Shown here piece after piece: positions 26,918-34,720 of a stretch of 64,000 nt of DNA (its first letter is position 1; every line of letters begins with the position of its first letter). The notes beneath the pieces were generated by a model. The model did not search any database and was not told the origin of the DNA. It saw only the letters and a program-made list of their open reading frames with translations. Origin of the DNA: Polluticaenibacter yanchengensis (GTDB lineage: Bacteria > Bacteroidota > Bacteroidia > Chitinophagales > Chitinophagaceae); NCBI GenBank assembly GCA_027854065.1, contig JAQGEF010000011.1:86468-150467 (forward strand). Reading direction: 5' to 3'. The position numbers and the translations under genes are program-made.

Positions 26918-27931
26918 TTAATAGTTCAACGTATCTGCAGATAAAATAAAGATGTCAGCAATGACAAATGCAGCAAAAACCACCGAAGCAATACCATTAG
27001 CCGTCATAAATGCAATATTCACCTTACTCAGGTCATTTGGCTTCACAATACTATGCTGGTATACCAGCATCGCTACAAACACTCCAACCCCTATCCAGTA
27101 CAGCCAGTGAAAATGACCGTAAAAACCCGCATAAATAACAGCCGCCGCACTTACAATATGCAGCAGAGTACTCGCGAACAAAGCATTTTTAGTACCCAAT
27201 GCAGTTGGGATCGAATGTAGTTTCATACTTTTATCAAAACCTTCGTCCTGCAATGCGTAGATCACATCAAAACCACTTACCCAACACAACACAGCTATAG
27301 AAAACAATACAGGCAACAGGTCAAACTGGCCAACAACAGCAAGATAAGCACCAATTGGTGCCAGTGCCAAACCCAAACCCAATACCAGGTGACATAAAGC
27401 CGTAAAACGTTTCGTATAGCTGTAAAACAATATCACAAACAAAGCCACGGGACTTAAATAAAAACAAAGCCGGTTAATAAAAAATGTCGCCCCGATAAAC
27501 ACCACGCAGTTAATAATCGTAAACATTAAAGCGTTTTTAGGTGTAATAATACCCGCCGGTATCTCCCTGACTGCCGTACGCGGATTCAGCGCATCAAACT
27601 TACGGTCCAGGTAACGGTTAAATCCCATGGCCGCAGAACGAGCCGTCACCATACACAACAAAAACAAACCAAAAAGAACCAAAAGCTCAGTCGTAAAGTT
27701 CATATTTGCAATACCGGCTATCAACCTGCTTTTAGCAGTCACCACATCATCCGCACCAACCGTGAAATTAGTAAATTGCCGCTCATTTAAATAACTACCA
27801 TAATAAAACCTCATTAGCGGTGCCGCTCCCAGGAAAAAACCGATCAAAGCAAATGGTAGGGCGAATATTGTATGAGAAAACTTTACTAAACTTAAATAAC
27901 TTTTTACAGAACTCTTTCTTTTATTAAACAT
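26918..27931 (-). CDS. UbiA-family aromatic prenyltransferase (MqnP-like)
   Basis: I start at the ATG at 27931 (MFNKRKSSVKSYLSLVKFSHT), since the longer frame reads through the end of the upstream gene. The 337-residue membrane protein has about eight or nine helices and both UbiA aspartate motifs: N105-x3-D109-x3-D113 in NRYLDRKFDALNPRT, and SGFDVIYALQDEGFDK near 219-234. The LHSIPTALGTKNAL segment following the second motif resembles the enzyme that prenylates the quinone precursor in the futalosine menaquinone pathway (MqnP) more than MenA. A roughly 30-residue insertion follows the first helix. It is 4 bp downstream of the methyltransferase gene, in an operon. Substrate is inferred. Confidence 0.88.
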   Translation of the reverse strand: MFNKRKSSVKSYLSLVKFSHTIFALPFALIGFFLGAAPLMRFYYGSYLNERQFTNFTVGADDVVTAKSRLIAGIANMNFTTELLVLFGLFLLCMVTARSAAMGFNRYLDRKFDALNPRTAVREIPAGIITPKNALMFTIINCVVFIGATFFINRLCFYLSPVALFVILFYSYTKRFTALCHLVLGLGLALAPIGAYLAVVGQFDLLPVLFSIAVLCWVSGFDVIYALQDEGFDKSMKLHSIPTALGTKNALFASTLLHIVSAAAVIYAGFYGHFHWLYWIGVGVFVAMLVYQHSIVKPNDLSKVNIAFMTANGIASVVFAAFVIADIFILSADTLNY

Positions 27932-27935
27932 ATCA

Positions 27936-28472
27936 TTATTTACTTGAAATATAAAACTCAGCCATTTTGTACAATACAATACCCGTAGCCACACTAATAT
28001 TCAAAGAATGTTTCGTGCCCATTTGAGGAATCTCTATACAATAGCTGCTTTCATTAATAATCTCCTGGTCCACACCGTCCACTTCATTACCCATCACAAC
28101 CGCTATTTTAGATTGACCGTCCCACTGCACAGCCGGTAAAGACACACTGTTCGTTACCTGTTCCACACTTACAATAGTATAACCCTCATCTTTCAGCAAT
28201 TGGATCGCATTCATTGTTTCATCAACATATTTCCAGGTAACCGTATCTGTACTACCCAATGCCGTCTTATGAATGTCCCTGTGAGGCGGGCAAGGCGTAA
28301 ATCCACATAAATAAATAGCTTCCACCAAAAAAGCATCTGAACTTCTGAAAACACTGCCAACATTATGCATGCTCCGCACATTATCCAGCACAACTACCAA
28401 AGGCATTTTTTCCGCCTGCTTAAAACTTTCTGCATCCATACGCCCCAGTGCGTCCATGCTCAACTTTTCCAT
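27936..28472 (-). CDS. SpoU/TrmH-family RNA 2'-O-methyltransferase
   Basis: I start at the ATG at 28472 (MEKLSMDALGRMD), giving 178 residues. The SPOUT trefoil-knot motifs are present: motif 1 NVRSMHNVGSVFRSSDAF (31-48) with the catalytic Arg, motif 2 VMGNEVDGVD near 128, and motif 3 IPQMGTKHSLNISVATGIVLY (about 152-172, quoted here in part) with the SAM-binding loop. No N-terminal RNA-binding domain is present, so it is the compact form. The target (tRNA or rRNA ribose) cannot be set from sequence. It heads the trmH-ubiA-ruvX operon, divergent from the COQ4-like gene. Confidence 0.92.
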   Translation of the reverse strand: MEKLSMDALGRMDAESFKQAEKMPLVVVLDNVRSMHNVGSVFRSSDAFLVEAIYLCGFTPCPPHRDIHKTALGSTDTVTWKYVDETMNAIQLLKDEGYTIVSVEQVTNSVSLPAVQWDGQSKIAVVMGNEVDGVDQEIINESSYCIEIPQMGTKHSLNISVATGIVLYKMAEFYISSK

Positions 28473-28620
28473 TCGGCAAATTTCGCAATGATTTTCAAAT
28501 GTGCCAATTAAAAGAATAAATAATTCACTACCATTAATATTATCTAACATTCATTAATTTGCCACATAAAGCTGCCATAAAACATTATTGCACAAAAAAA
28601 CTTCCAATAATTGCAGATTC

Positions 28621-29226
28621 ATGAAAAAAGTATATGATGCCGACTTCACATTATCTACCAGGGAAGCACTCATCGGCTTTTACAGGTTCAATAAACTAAA
28701 TGTCGCAAAAGACTTTCAGGCACACTGCGTAAGAGTGTATATAGGTTGCATCCTCGCACCCGTTCCCAATATACAGGCCCGCAAAAAGTACCTGCAATTT
28801 CACGACTTACACCATATAATGGCAGGCTATGGCATAGACCGCATCGGAGAAAGTGAGATCAGCGCGTGGGAACTCGGCGCAAGAAGCTGCCGCAAGCCCA
28901 TCATTTCCCTCATGAACCTCTTTGCCCTGTCAACAGGGTTCATACTTAATCCCCGAAGAGTCACCAACGCCTTTTACAGAGGTTGCAAAAGCAGGAACCT
29001 TTACTACCTATCAGGCAAAATGACAAGTGAAGAAATTGACCGGATCAGTTTACACGAAGTAAGCAAAACACATTTGGATATCCGTCCGGATGTAAAATAC
29101 AAATGGCTAAGGCAGGCAGAGTTCGCAGGCTATATTACCATTTCACTCATCATACACCTGTTTATGCTAGTAGCCGGGAAACTAATGATCTGGATAGATC
29201 AGTTCAGAAAAAAGATCAATAAATAA
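28621..29226 (+). CDS. COQ4-like protein with C-terminal membrane helix
   Basis: I start at the ATG at 28621 (MKKVYDADFTLSTREA), giving 201 residues. Residues 61-77 read HDLHHIMAGYGIDRIGE, an exact HDxxH-x11-E metal-binding motif of the COQ4 family. In eukaryotes COQ4 is needed for ubiquinone synthesis, with proposed action on the quinone head group. A C-terminal hydrophobic segment (about 168-192) should anchor it in the membrane. It is divergent from an operon containing a UbiA-type prenyltransferase, which makes a lipid-quinone role attractive, but Bacteroidota use menaquinone, so the substrate is open. It ends 4 bp from the convergent cupin gene. Confidence 0.75.
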   Translation: MKKVYDADFTLSTREALIGFYRFNKLNVAKDFQAHCVRVYIGCILAPVPNIQARKKYLQFHDLHHIMAGYGIDRIGESEISAWELGARSCRKPIISLMNLFALSTGFILNPRRVTNAFYRGCKSRNLYYLSGKMTSEEIDRISLHEVSKTHLDIRPDVKYKWLRQAEFAGYITISLIIHLFMLVAGKLMIWIDQFRKKINK

Positions 29227-29230
29227 TTAC

Positions 29231-29716
29231 CTATATCGTATAAGCTTTAATAATACCAGCATGTTGCGGAAAACAAGTCAGAAGTGCTCCCCTTTCCGCC
29301 AGCACAAAATCTTCAAAATCAAACCCCGGGGCCACCACGCAACTTACCAGGCAATACCCCTTAAAAGCCTCAACACTCGCTGCAAACCACACATTCGCCG
29401 GTATCACCACCTGCAGCTTTTCACCCCTTAAAACATTCCTGCCCAAACGTTCAGTCACCAGCGAACCATCAGCATGCAATACAAATATGTTCAGAGGCTC
29501 ACCTTCATGATAAAACCACATTTCGTCAGAAGATATTTTATGAAAATGAGAACGGTCATTATCACTTAACATATAAAAAATTGCCGTACCCGCATTTCTT
29601 ACCTTACCATTTCCAAGAGATATCTTCTCCGCACTCCTATAAGTCTCCTTATAAAAGCCACCCTCAGGGTGTACCTGCAAACCATATTGCACAATCAGGT
29701 CTTCCTTACTCATCAT
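29231..29716 (-). CDS. DUF985 cupin-fold protein
   Basis: The 161-residue protein is a single-domain cupin of the DUF985 (cupin_5) family: LQVHPEGGFYKETYRS near the start, SDNDRSHFHKISSDEMWFYHEGEP-like metal-box region near 52-75 (HFH and later H), and VSCVVAPGFDFEDFVLAER near the end. The family is thought to be an RmlC-like epimerase or isomerase relative, without a defined reaction. It is 67 bp downstream of cydB on the same strand and overlaps no neighbour. Confidence 0.88.
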   Translation of the reverse strand: MMSKEDLIVQYGLQVHPEGGFYKETYRSAEKISLGNGKVRNAGTAIFYMLSDNDRSHFHKISSDEMWFYHEGEPLNIFVLHADGSLVTERLGRNVLRGEKLQVVIPANVWFAASVEAFKGYCLVSCVVAPGFDFEDFVLAERGALLTCFPQHAGIIKAYTI

Positions 29717-29783
29717 CAGGATAATTATAATTTATGAATACTGCCAAAAGATCAATGCTTTACCAATGCTATTCTACACCTTA

Positions 29784-30788
29784 TTACTTGCTCCGCTTCG
29801 TAAAAGAATACAACAGGTAAAACAAAAACGGTAAAATAAAAATACTCCCCAGCACAAGCGCCCAACCCAATACCTCTATCGTTTTTGGAGCAGCCATATG
29901 CTCTAACAAAGACAGATGATTACCATTACTCAAAAATACGATATTCGTATTATTCGTATAAGTAGCTGCAACCAAAATCATCACCACCTGGAAACCCGCC
30001 AAAAACCTTACCGGCAATAACATCCGTCGCTTTATACAATAAAAAATAACACCCAGCGCCACTGTTGCCAGCAAAATAGCCACAATACCTATAGCACCAC
30101 TAAATACCAATGTGAATAACGGAATTTTCTCCAGGTAAGCATTCAGAAACACCAAAGCGCCGGATATAACCACGTACACCATTACCTTCTTCGCTTTCCG
30201 CACAAGAATGGCCAACTCATGATCATTACGCGTTTCCCGAAGCGCGAAAATACTCGCCAGGTAAGCGCAGATAGAGATCGTAAATAACCCCACAGATACC
30301 CCGAACCAGTTAAGCCAGCTAAAAATATATTTATCCGGAAACGGCGCCTCCTCCGCTATCAGTTTATGAGAAATAGTAGATGCAGCTATCACCCCAAGGA
30401 AAAACGGCGTCAGTAAACTGGAAAAATAAAAGATCTGCGTGTATAACTTCTGCCACCGGTCCTCCACCGCGTCATAATGTAAAAACGTAAAAGCAGTGCC
30501 ACGCGCAATAATGCCCACCAGCATCAGTACAAACGGGATATGCAAACTAATAGATAAAGTAGAATACACCACCGGGAAACCCACAAACATAATCACAATA
30601 GCAATGATCAGCCACATATGATTCGCCTCCCATACCGGCGCCATCGACTCATACATCACACCCTGGATCTTAGCACGGTCCTTCTTATTCGTCATTAATT
30701 CAATAATGCCCGCTCCGAAATCCGAGCCGCCGAATATTAAATACAAGCAAATGGACAACCATAGAAAACCAATTACAACATAAATCAT
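29784..30788 (-). CDS. cydB: Cytochrome bd oxidase subunit II
   Basis: CydB is the smaller membrane subunit of the quinol:O2 oxidoreductase that works at low oxygen. The 334-residue protein has about nine helices. FGGSDFGAGIIELMT near the start and WEANHMWLIIAIVIMFVGFP around 54-72 are the characteristic CydB segments. The start codon overlaps the cydA stop by 4 bp, the usual sign of translational coupling. No CydX-like small gene is seen in the next 67 bp, and cydCD are not in the window. Confidence 0.96.
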   Translation of the reverse strand: MIYVVIGFLWLSICLYLIFGGSDFGAGIIELMTNKKDRAKIQGVMYESMAPVWEANHMWLIIAIVIMFVGFPVVYSTLSISLHIPFVLMLVGIIARGTAFTFLHYDAVEDRWQKLYTQIFYFSSLLTPFFLGVIAASTISHKLIAEEAPFPDKYIFSWLNWFGVSVGLFTISICAYLASIFALRETRNDHELAILVRKAKKVMVYVVISGALVFLNAYLEKIPLFTLVFSGAIGIVAILLATVALGVIFYCIKRRMLLPVRFLAGFQVVMILVAATYTNNTNIVFLSNGNHLSLLEHMAAPKTIEVLGWALVLGSIFILPFLFYLLYSFTKRSK

Positions 30789-32134
30789 GCGACACCTCCT
30801 TTTTCTTTAGCCTCAAACAAAGGGTCTGTAGGATCATATAGTTTAGGCACCATTTTTATCTGTCTTTTCAGCAGGAACAATATCACCAGCGCCAGCGATA
30901 CAAAAATCGCAGTAAAAAAATAAAACGAATATTGAATACCAGGCATAGGCGTTACCGCGTCCGCAGTACGCATAATACCATAAATGATCCACGGTTGACG
31001 ACCCACTTCCGTCACCGTCCACCCCGCTTCCAAAGCAATATATCCAAAAGGGATCGCCACTATAAACAATCGCAGGAACCACCGCTTCGTCAGCCAGTCC
31101 TTCTTAAAAAAATGAGCGTACAGGTAAATAGCACCAATAGCCATCATCACCATCCCAAAAAATATCATCACCTGGAACGCATAATGCGTAACAGCCACAG
31201 GAGGCCATTCATCTTTAGGAAATTCTTTCAGTCCCCTCACCTCAGCGTCAAAATCATTAAAAGCCAGGAAACTCAATACTTTCGGCACTTTTATAGCATG
31301 TGTCACTTCCTCCTTCTCCACATCTGGGATTCCACCCAATACAAAAGCCGCCCCCTTTTCAGTCTCAAAATGCGCTTCCATCGCCGCCAGTTTTATCGGT
31401 TGGCGCACAGCCACAGATTTTGCCGCAATATCACCGCTGATAGGCGCACCAAAAGCACCTATCAGCGCAAACCCAGCCGCTATCCTGAACGCCTTAAAAT
31501 GAAACACCCTGTTCTTATTTTTCAATACGTAAAAAGCATGGACCCCCGCTACCGCAAAACCCGTCGCACAGAATGCCGCAACCGTCATATGAAAAGCCTG
31601 TGGCAACCAGGCATCATTAAACAACGCCTTAATCGGGTCAATGTTCAGGTATTCACCATTGATATAGTCAAAACCAGACGGGCTGTTCATCCATGAATTT
31701 GCCGCTACCACCAGGATACCCGAAGCCAGTCCGCTTAATCCCACCAGGAAACCACAAAACCAATGAAACCATTTATTAAACTTCTCCCATCCGTAGAGGA
31801 AAAAACCAAGAGCGATCGCTTCTATAAAAAATGCCGTTCCTTCCAGTGAAAACGGCATTCCGAATATAGGCCCCGCATGTTTCATAAATTCCGGCCATAA
31901 CAAACCCAACTCAAAAGACAACATCGTTCCCGACACCGCTCCCGTTGCAAACAGGATAGCCACCCCCTTGCTCCAGGCCTTCGTCAACCCCTTATACACC
32001 GGGTCCTTTGTTTTTAAATACTTCCAATGAGAAAAAGCCATTAAAAAAGGCATGACCATGCCCACACACGCAAAAATGATATGAAAACCTAAGGAAAGCG
32101 CCATTTGCGCCCGCGCTGCTAAAAAGTCGTCCAT
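30785..32134 (-). CDS. cydA: Cytochrome bd oxidase subunit I
   Basis: CydA carries the three haems and the quinol site. I start at the ATG at 32134 (MDDFLAARAQMALSLGFH); an upstream TTG at 32140 is less likely. The 449-residue protein shows the haem b595 ligand His18 in SLGFHII, and GRQPW near 370 with the quinol-site region. The periplasmic Q-loop between helices is short, as in Bacteroidota and cyanide-insensitive oxidases. It is translated with cydB (4-bp overlap). A TACCTTTG box 112 nt upstream implies a leader of about 107 nt, long enough for regulation. No motif for a redox regulator is recognised. Confidence 0.97.
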   Translation of the reverse strand: MDDFLAARAQMALSLGFHIIFACVGMVMPFLMAFSHWKYLKTKDPVYKGLTKAWSKGVAILFATGAVSGTMLSFELGLLWPEFMKHAGPIFGMPFSLEGTAFFIEAIALGFFLYGWEKFNKWFHWFCGFLVGLSGLASGILVVAANSWMNSPSGFDYINGEYLNIDPIKALFNDAWLPQAFHMTVAAFCATGFAVAGVHAFYVLKNKNRVFHFKAFRIAAGFALIGAFGAPISGDIAAKSVAVRQPIKLAAMEAHFETEKGAAFVLGGIPDVEKEEVTHAIKVPKVLSFLAFNDFDAEVRGLKEFPKDEWPPVAVTHYAFQVMIFFGMVMMAIGAIYLYAHFFKKDWLTKRWFLRLFIVAIPFGYIALEAGWTVTEVGRQPWIIYGIMRTADAVTPMPGIQYSFYFFTAIFVSLALVILFLLKRQIKMVPKLYDPTDPLFEAKEKGGVA

Positions 32135-32245
32135 TACCAATAAGTTTAAGTCGTCAATTCCCTAAAACCATTTGGAAATAAAGGCAAAAACATTTTAAAC
32201 AGAAGATAAAAATGGTTATAGAGAACACTAAAAATAATTCCTCGG

Positions 32246-32253
32246 CAAAGGTA
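32246..32253 (-). promoter_or_regulatory. Putative -7 box of cydAB (TACCTTTG)
   Basis: On the minus strand TACCTTTG matches TAnnTTTG. The distance to the cydA ATG at 32134 gives a leader of about 107 nt, longer than for other genes in this window. Confidence 0.5.
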
Positions 32254-32330
32254 GCTATTTATAAAAATGAAACAGGAATAAAGCATGAAAAACACAATAA
32301 AAAATGCGTTTCTCACCATTAGATTTTTTC

Positions 32331-32508
32331 TTTTGGGGCTGTGAACATTTATTCCCTGATAAACTTCAGTCCGGCGTGCTTAGGGGTTCGCCAAGGCTCC
32401 GTACATTTTTGCAGGAGAGGCTCCTGATTCCACATACCTCAAATTTTATCCTGCAAAAAATGCACCGGCTCGTTCCTCGCCGCCCACGCATACCGCAGCC
32501 ATTTAGCC
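32331..32508 (+). repeat. R1 intergenic repeat, copy 3 (expanded)
   Basis: Opens GGGGCT and closes CAGCC. The hairpin stem is CGGC-TCGTTCCTC-GCCG, a compensatory change from TGGC/GCCA. The middle is expanded by an inverted pair CATTTTTGCAGGA and TCCTGCAAAAAATG (about 32403-32465). It lies between divergent cydA and the PhzF-like gene. Confidence 0.72.
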
Positions 32509-32583
32509 ATATCATTCTATTCAACAAATCTGTCACCATCAAAAAACATCAAACTGTATCTGTATCCACAAAAAGTTCCGCTC

Positions 32584-32591
32584 TACATTTG
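32584..32591 (+). promoter_or_regulatory. Putative -7 box (TACATTTG) of the PhzF-like gene
   Basis: TACATTTG matches TAnnTTTG and ends 13 nt before the ATG at 32605, implying a leader of about 8-9 nt. Confidence 0.5.
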
Positions 32592-32604
32592 TAAAAAAAG
32601 AAAA

Positions 32605-33390
32605 ATGACAATCAAATTATACCAGGTAGATGCCTTCACAAACGAAGTATTCCGTGGCAACCCCGCAGCAGTTTGCCCATTAGAAAAATGGTTACCCGAT
32701 GAAATACTTCAGAAAATTGCAGCAGAAAACAACCTCTCAGAAACCGCCTTCATTGTGCAGCATAATAATAAATTTGAAATACGATGGTTTACGCCCACTA
32801 TAGAAGTCGACCTCTGTGGGCACGCCACATTAGCCGGCGCTTATGTACTCTTTAACTATGAAAATTATACACAGGATAAAATCGAATTTTATTCTCCGAG
32901 AAGCGGCCAATTAACTGTAACAAAAAACGGCACACTCCTCGCACTAAACTTCCCCACAGACGAATTTTCAGAAGTAGAGTTAACAGGTTTATTAAAAGCA
33001 ACCACCGATAAAACAGCAATATTCGCTTATAAAGGTAAAACAGATTACATGCTCCTGTTTAACAGTGAGGAAGACATTATTACAATGAAGCCGGACCTTT
33101 CAGCCATTGCACAACTAGCTGCAAGAGGCCTGATTGTAACAGCAAAAGGAAACAAAAATGATTTCGTATCCCGATTTTTCGCACCTGCAGCAGGTGTAAA
33201 CGAAGATCCCGTAACAGGTTCCGCCCACACCACCCTCATTCCTTATTGGGCCGGGAAACTTGGCAAAACAACCTTAACTGCTTCCCAACTTTCTGAAAGA
33301 CACGGCACCCTCTATTGCAGGATGCTTGGCAACAGGGTCGAAATAGCCGGCTCTGCAGTTTTGTATTTAAAAGGTGAGATCAACATTTAA
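32605..33390 (+). CDS. PhzF-family isomerase-like protein
   Basis: The 261-residue protein has the diaminopimelate-epimerase-like double fold of PhzF. The catalytic Glu46 is in NNLSETAF, CGHATLAGAY lies at 71-80, and DPVTGSAHTTL near 202 completes the active site. PhzF itself isomerises dihydro-3-hydroxyanthranilate in phenazine synthesis; most family members, including this isolated one, have unknown substrates. No phenazine genes are nearby. It is a single gene with its own -7 box. Confidence 0.92.
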   Translation: MTIKLYQVDAFTNEVFRGNPAAVCPLEKWLPDEILQKIAAENNLSETAFIVQHNNKFEIRWFTPTIEVDLCGHATLAGAYVLFNYENYTQDKIEFYSPRSGQLTVTKNGTLLALNFPTDEFSEVELTGLLKATTDKTAIFAYKGKTDYMLLFNSEEDIITMKPDLSAIAQLAARGLIVTAKGNKNDFVSRFFAPAAGVNEDPVTGSAHTTLIPYWAGKLGKTTLTASQLSERHGTLYCRMLGNRVEIAGSAVLYLKGEINI

Positions 33391-33420
33391 ATCTATATTC
33401 CAAAGTACATGTCGATATTA

Positions 33421-33860
33421 AATTATCATTTCGTTGTCACCATCGCTTTACGAAAAATCATTCAATAGAAAAGTTGGGTCCCATAGGCACGACATTATGG
33501 TAGAAGCAAGTAAACAGAGAGCCCTGGATACGACACAATTTCTATAACCCCCATCTTCATTTGTTTACTCTTTGCATCACACCACTCATACGCCTATCCC
33601 CTCCTTGGAGGGGCGGGGGTGGGTAAATCTCCCTTAAGTGATATAATTATTTTACGATCAGCATCACTATACTTAAAAATTATTCAATAGAAAACTCAAG
33701 TCCCGTAGGGACGACATTATGGTAGAAATAATTAAAGCAAAAGTAACCAGAGCGCCGTAGGTGCGACACTATTTATATAAACCACATCGTCATTTGTATA
33801 CTCTCTGCATCACACCACTCATACGCCCCGCCCCTCCTCGGAGGGGCGGGGGTGGGTATT
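33421..33860. repeat. Diverged tandem duplication of about 220 bp with R4 and R5 motifs
   Basis: Copy 1 is about 33421-33630 and copy 2 about 33645-33860. Both contain, in the same order, a TTCAATAGAAAA block, a GTCCC(A/G)TAGG(C/G)AC palindrome with GACATTATGGTAG (R5), a GCCGTAGGTGCGACA-like block, GCATCACACCACTCATACGCC, and an inverted CCCCTCC/GGAGGGG R4 block followed by GGGGGTGGG. The spacer 33391-34217 contains no supportable gene. Confidence 0.75.
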
Positions 33861-33895
33861 ACTATCTAATTTTGTAGACAATCACATAAAGACTC

Positions 33896-33949
33896 CAAAA
33901 ATCAGTGCCAATCAGCGATTGTATTATTCTACGCCCATCTGCGGGAAAT
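33896..33949 (+). repeat. R2 intergenic repeat
   Basis: Contains ATCAGTGCCAATCAGCGATT, GTATTATTCTACG and CATCTGCGGGAAAT, close to the copies at 58751 and 58991. Confidence 0.65.
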
Positions 33950-34217
33950 ATTCAACTTATATATAGCCTAATTAAGTCATTAGTTTGTACATCTAAAACT
34001 TACTCATAAATACTAGCATGCAAAATGCACGTTAGATAAAGGCCGATTGAAACGTCAAAGCGACAAAAGCCATTTCCAACAAATATCACCCTCGAATATT
34101 TCTCAAATCAAATAAATATAATCTACCATATTACTGCATACGATTGCGTAACTTACATATATTTAAATATAATTATCGTTAACGATTTATTCAACTTGCT
34201 TAGATATCAAACTAAAA

Positions 34218-34602
34218 ATGAAACCATTCAATCTGCAGAAAAAGCATGTATATATTACTGTTTTCAACTCATTAATAACCATTTCCGGAAACGCCCAAAG
34301 CATAAAATGGCAGCATTAAATATTCAAATATTATCAGCCTGAAACGTCCATCCGCAGGCATCGGTACTTATATGCTATATCCCAATCCGGCTACCAATAC
34401 CATCAATATAACACATCCAACGATTAATGAACAGACTGAATTTTCAATCATCTCAGCCATTGGCAGTGTTCTGCAACGAGACTTGATGAAATATAACACC
34501 GGTAATACAACTATAAATATTAGCTGGTTGCCACCAGGTGTTTACTTTATAAACATTCTAAAAAACAGCAGTATCACCACATTAAGATTTATAAAAAAAT
34601 AA
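34218..34602 (+). pseudogene. Remnant of a T9SS type A-exported protein (core deleted)
   Basis: An ATG at 34218 begins a 30-residue signal-peptide-like sequence ending GNAQ, then SIKWQH and a stop. From about 34370 another frame reads MLYPNPATNTINITHP and ends in VYFINILKNSSITTLRFIKK at 34602, a clear type A sorting domain (YPNPA start, G-x-Y-x2-x-I end). The two ends of a secreted protein therefore lie about 60 bp apart in different frames, and the whole mature domain is missing. SIKWQ after the signal peptide is typical of Bacteroidota repeat proteins with this C-terminus. An ORF starting at 34372 would be only the sorting tail. Confidence 0.75.
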
Positions 34603-34720
34603 CAGGGTCTATTCACCGGTAAGTAGCTGTTTTAAAGGGAAACAGTCACTTTTTTTAATTCATGATCTTTTTTTGATAATTGATTTAATATAAATACATT
34701 TATATCAATATACCATTGCT

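Noticed and set aside
30932-31696. 254-codon plus-strand frame antisense to cydA
   Set aside because: It is a shadow of the well-supported cydA; the His- and Arg-rich sequence is typical of an antisense frame.
34372-34602. Stand-alone 76-codon gene
   Set aside because: It is only a T9SS sorting tail without signal peptide; I treat it as part of the pseudogene at 34218-34602.
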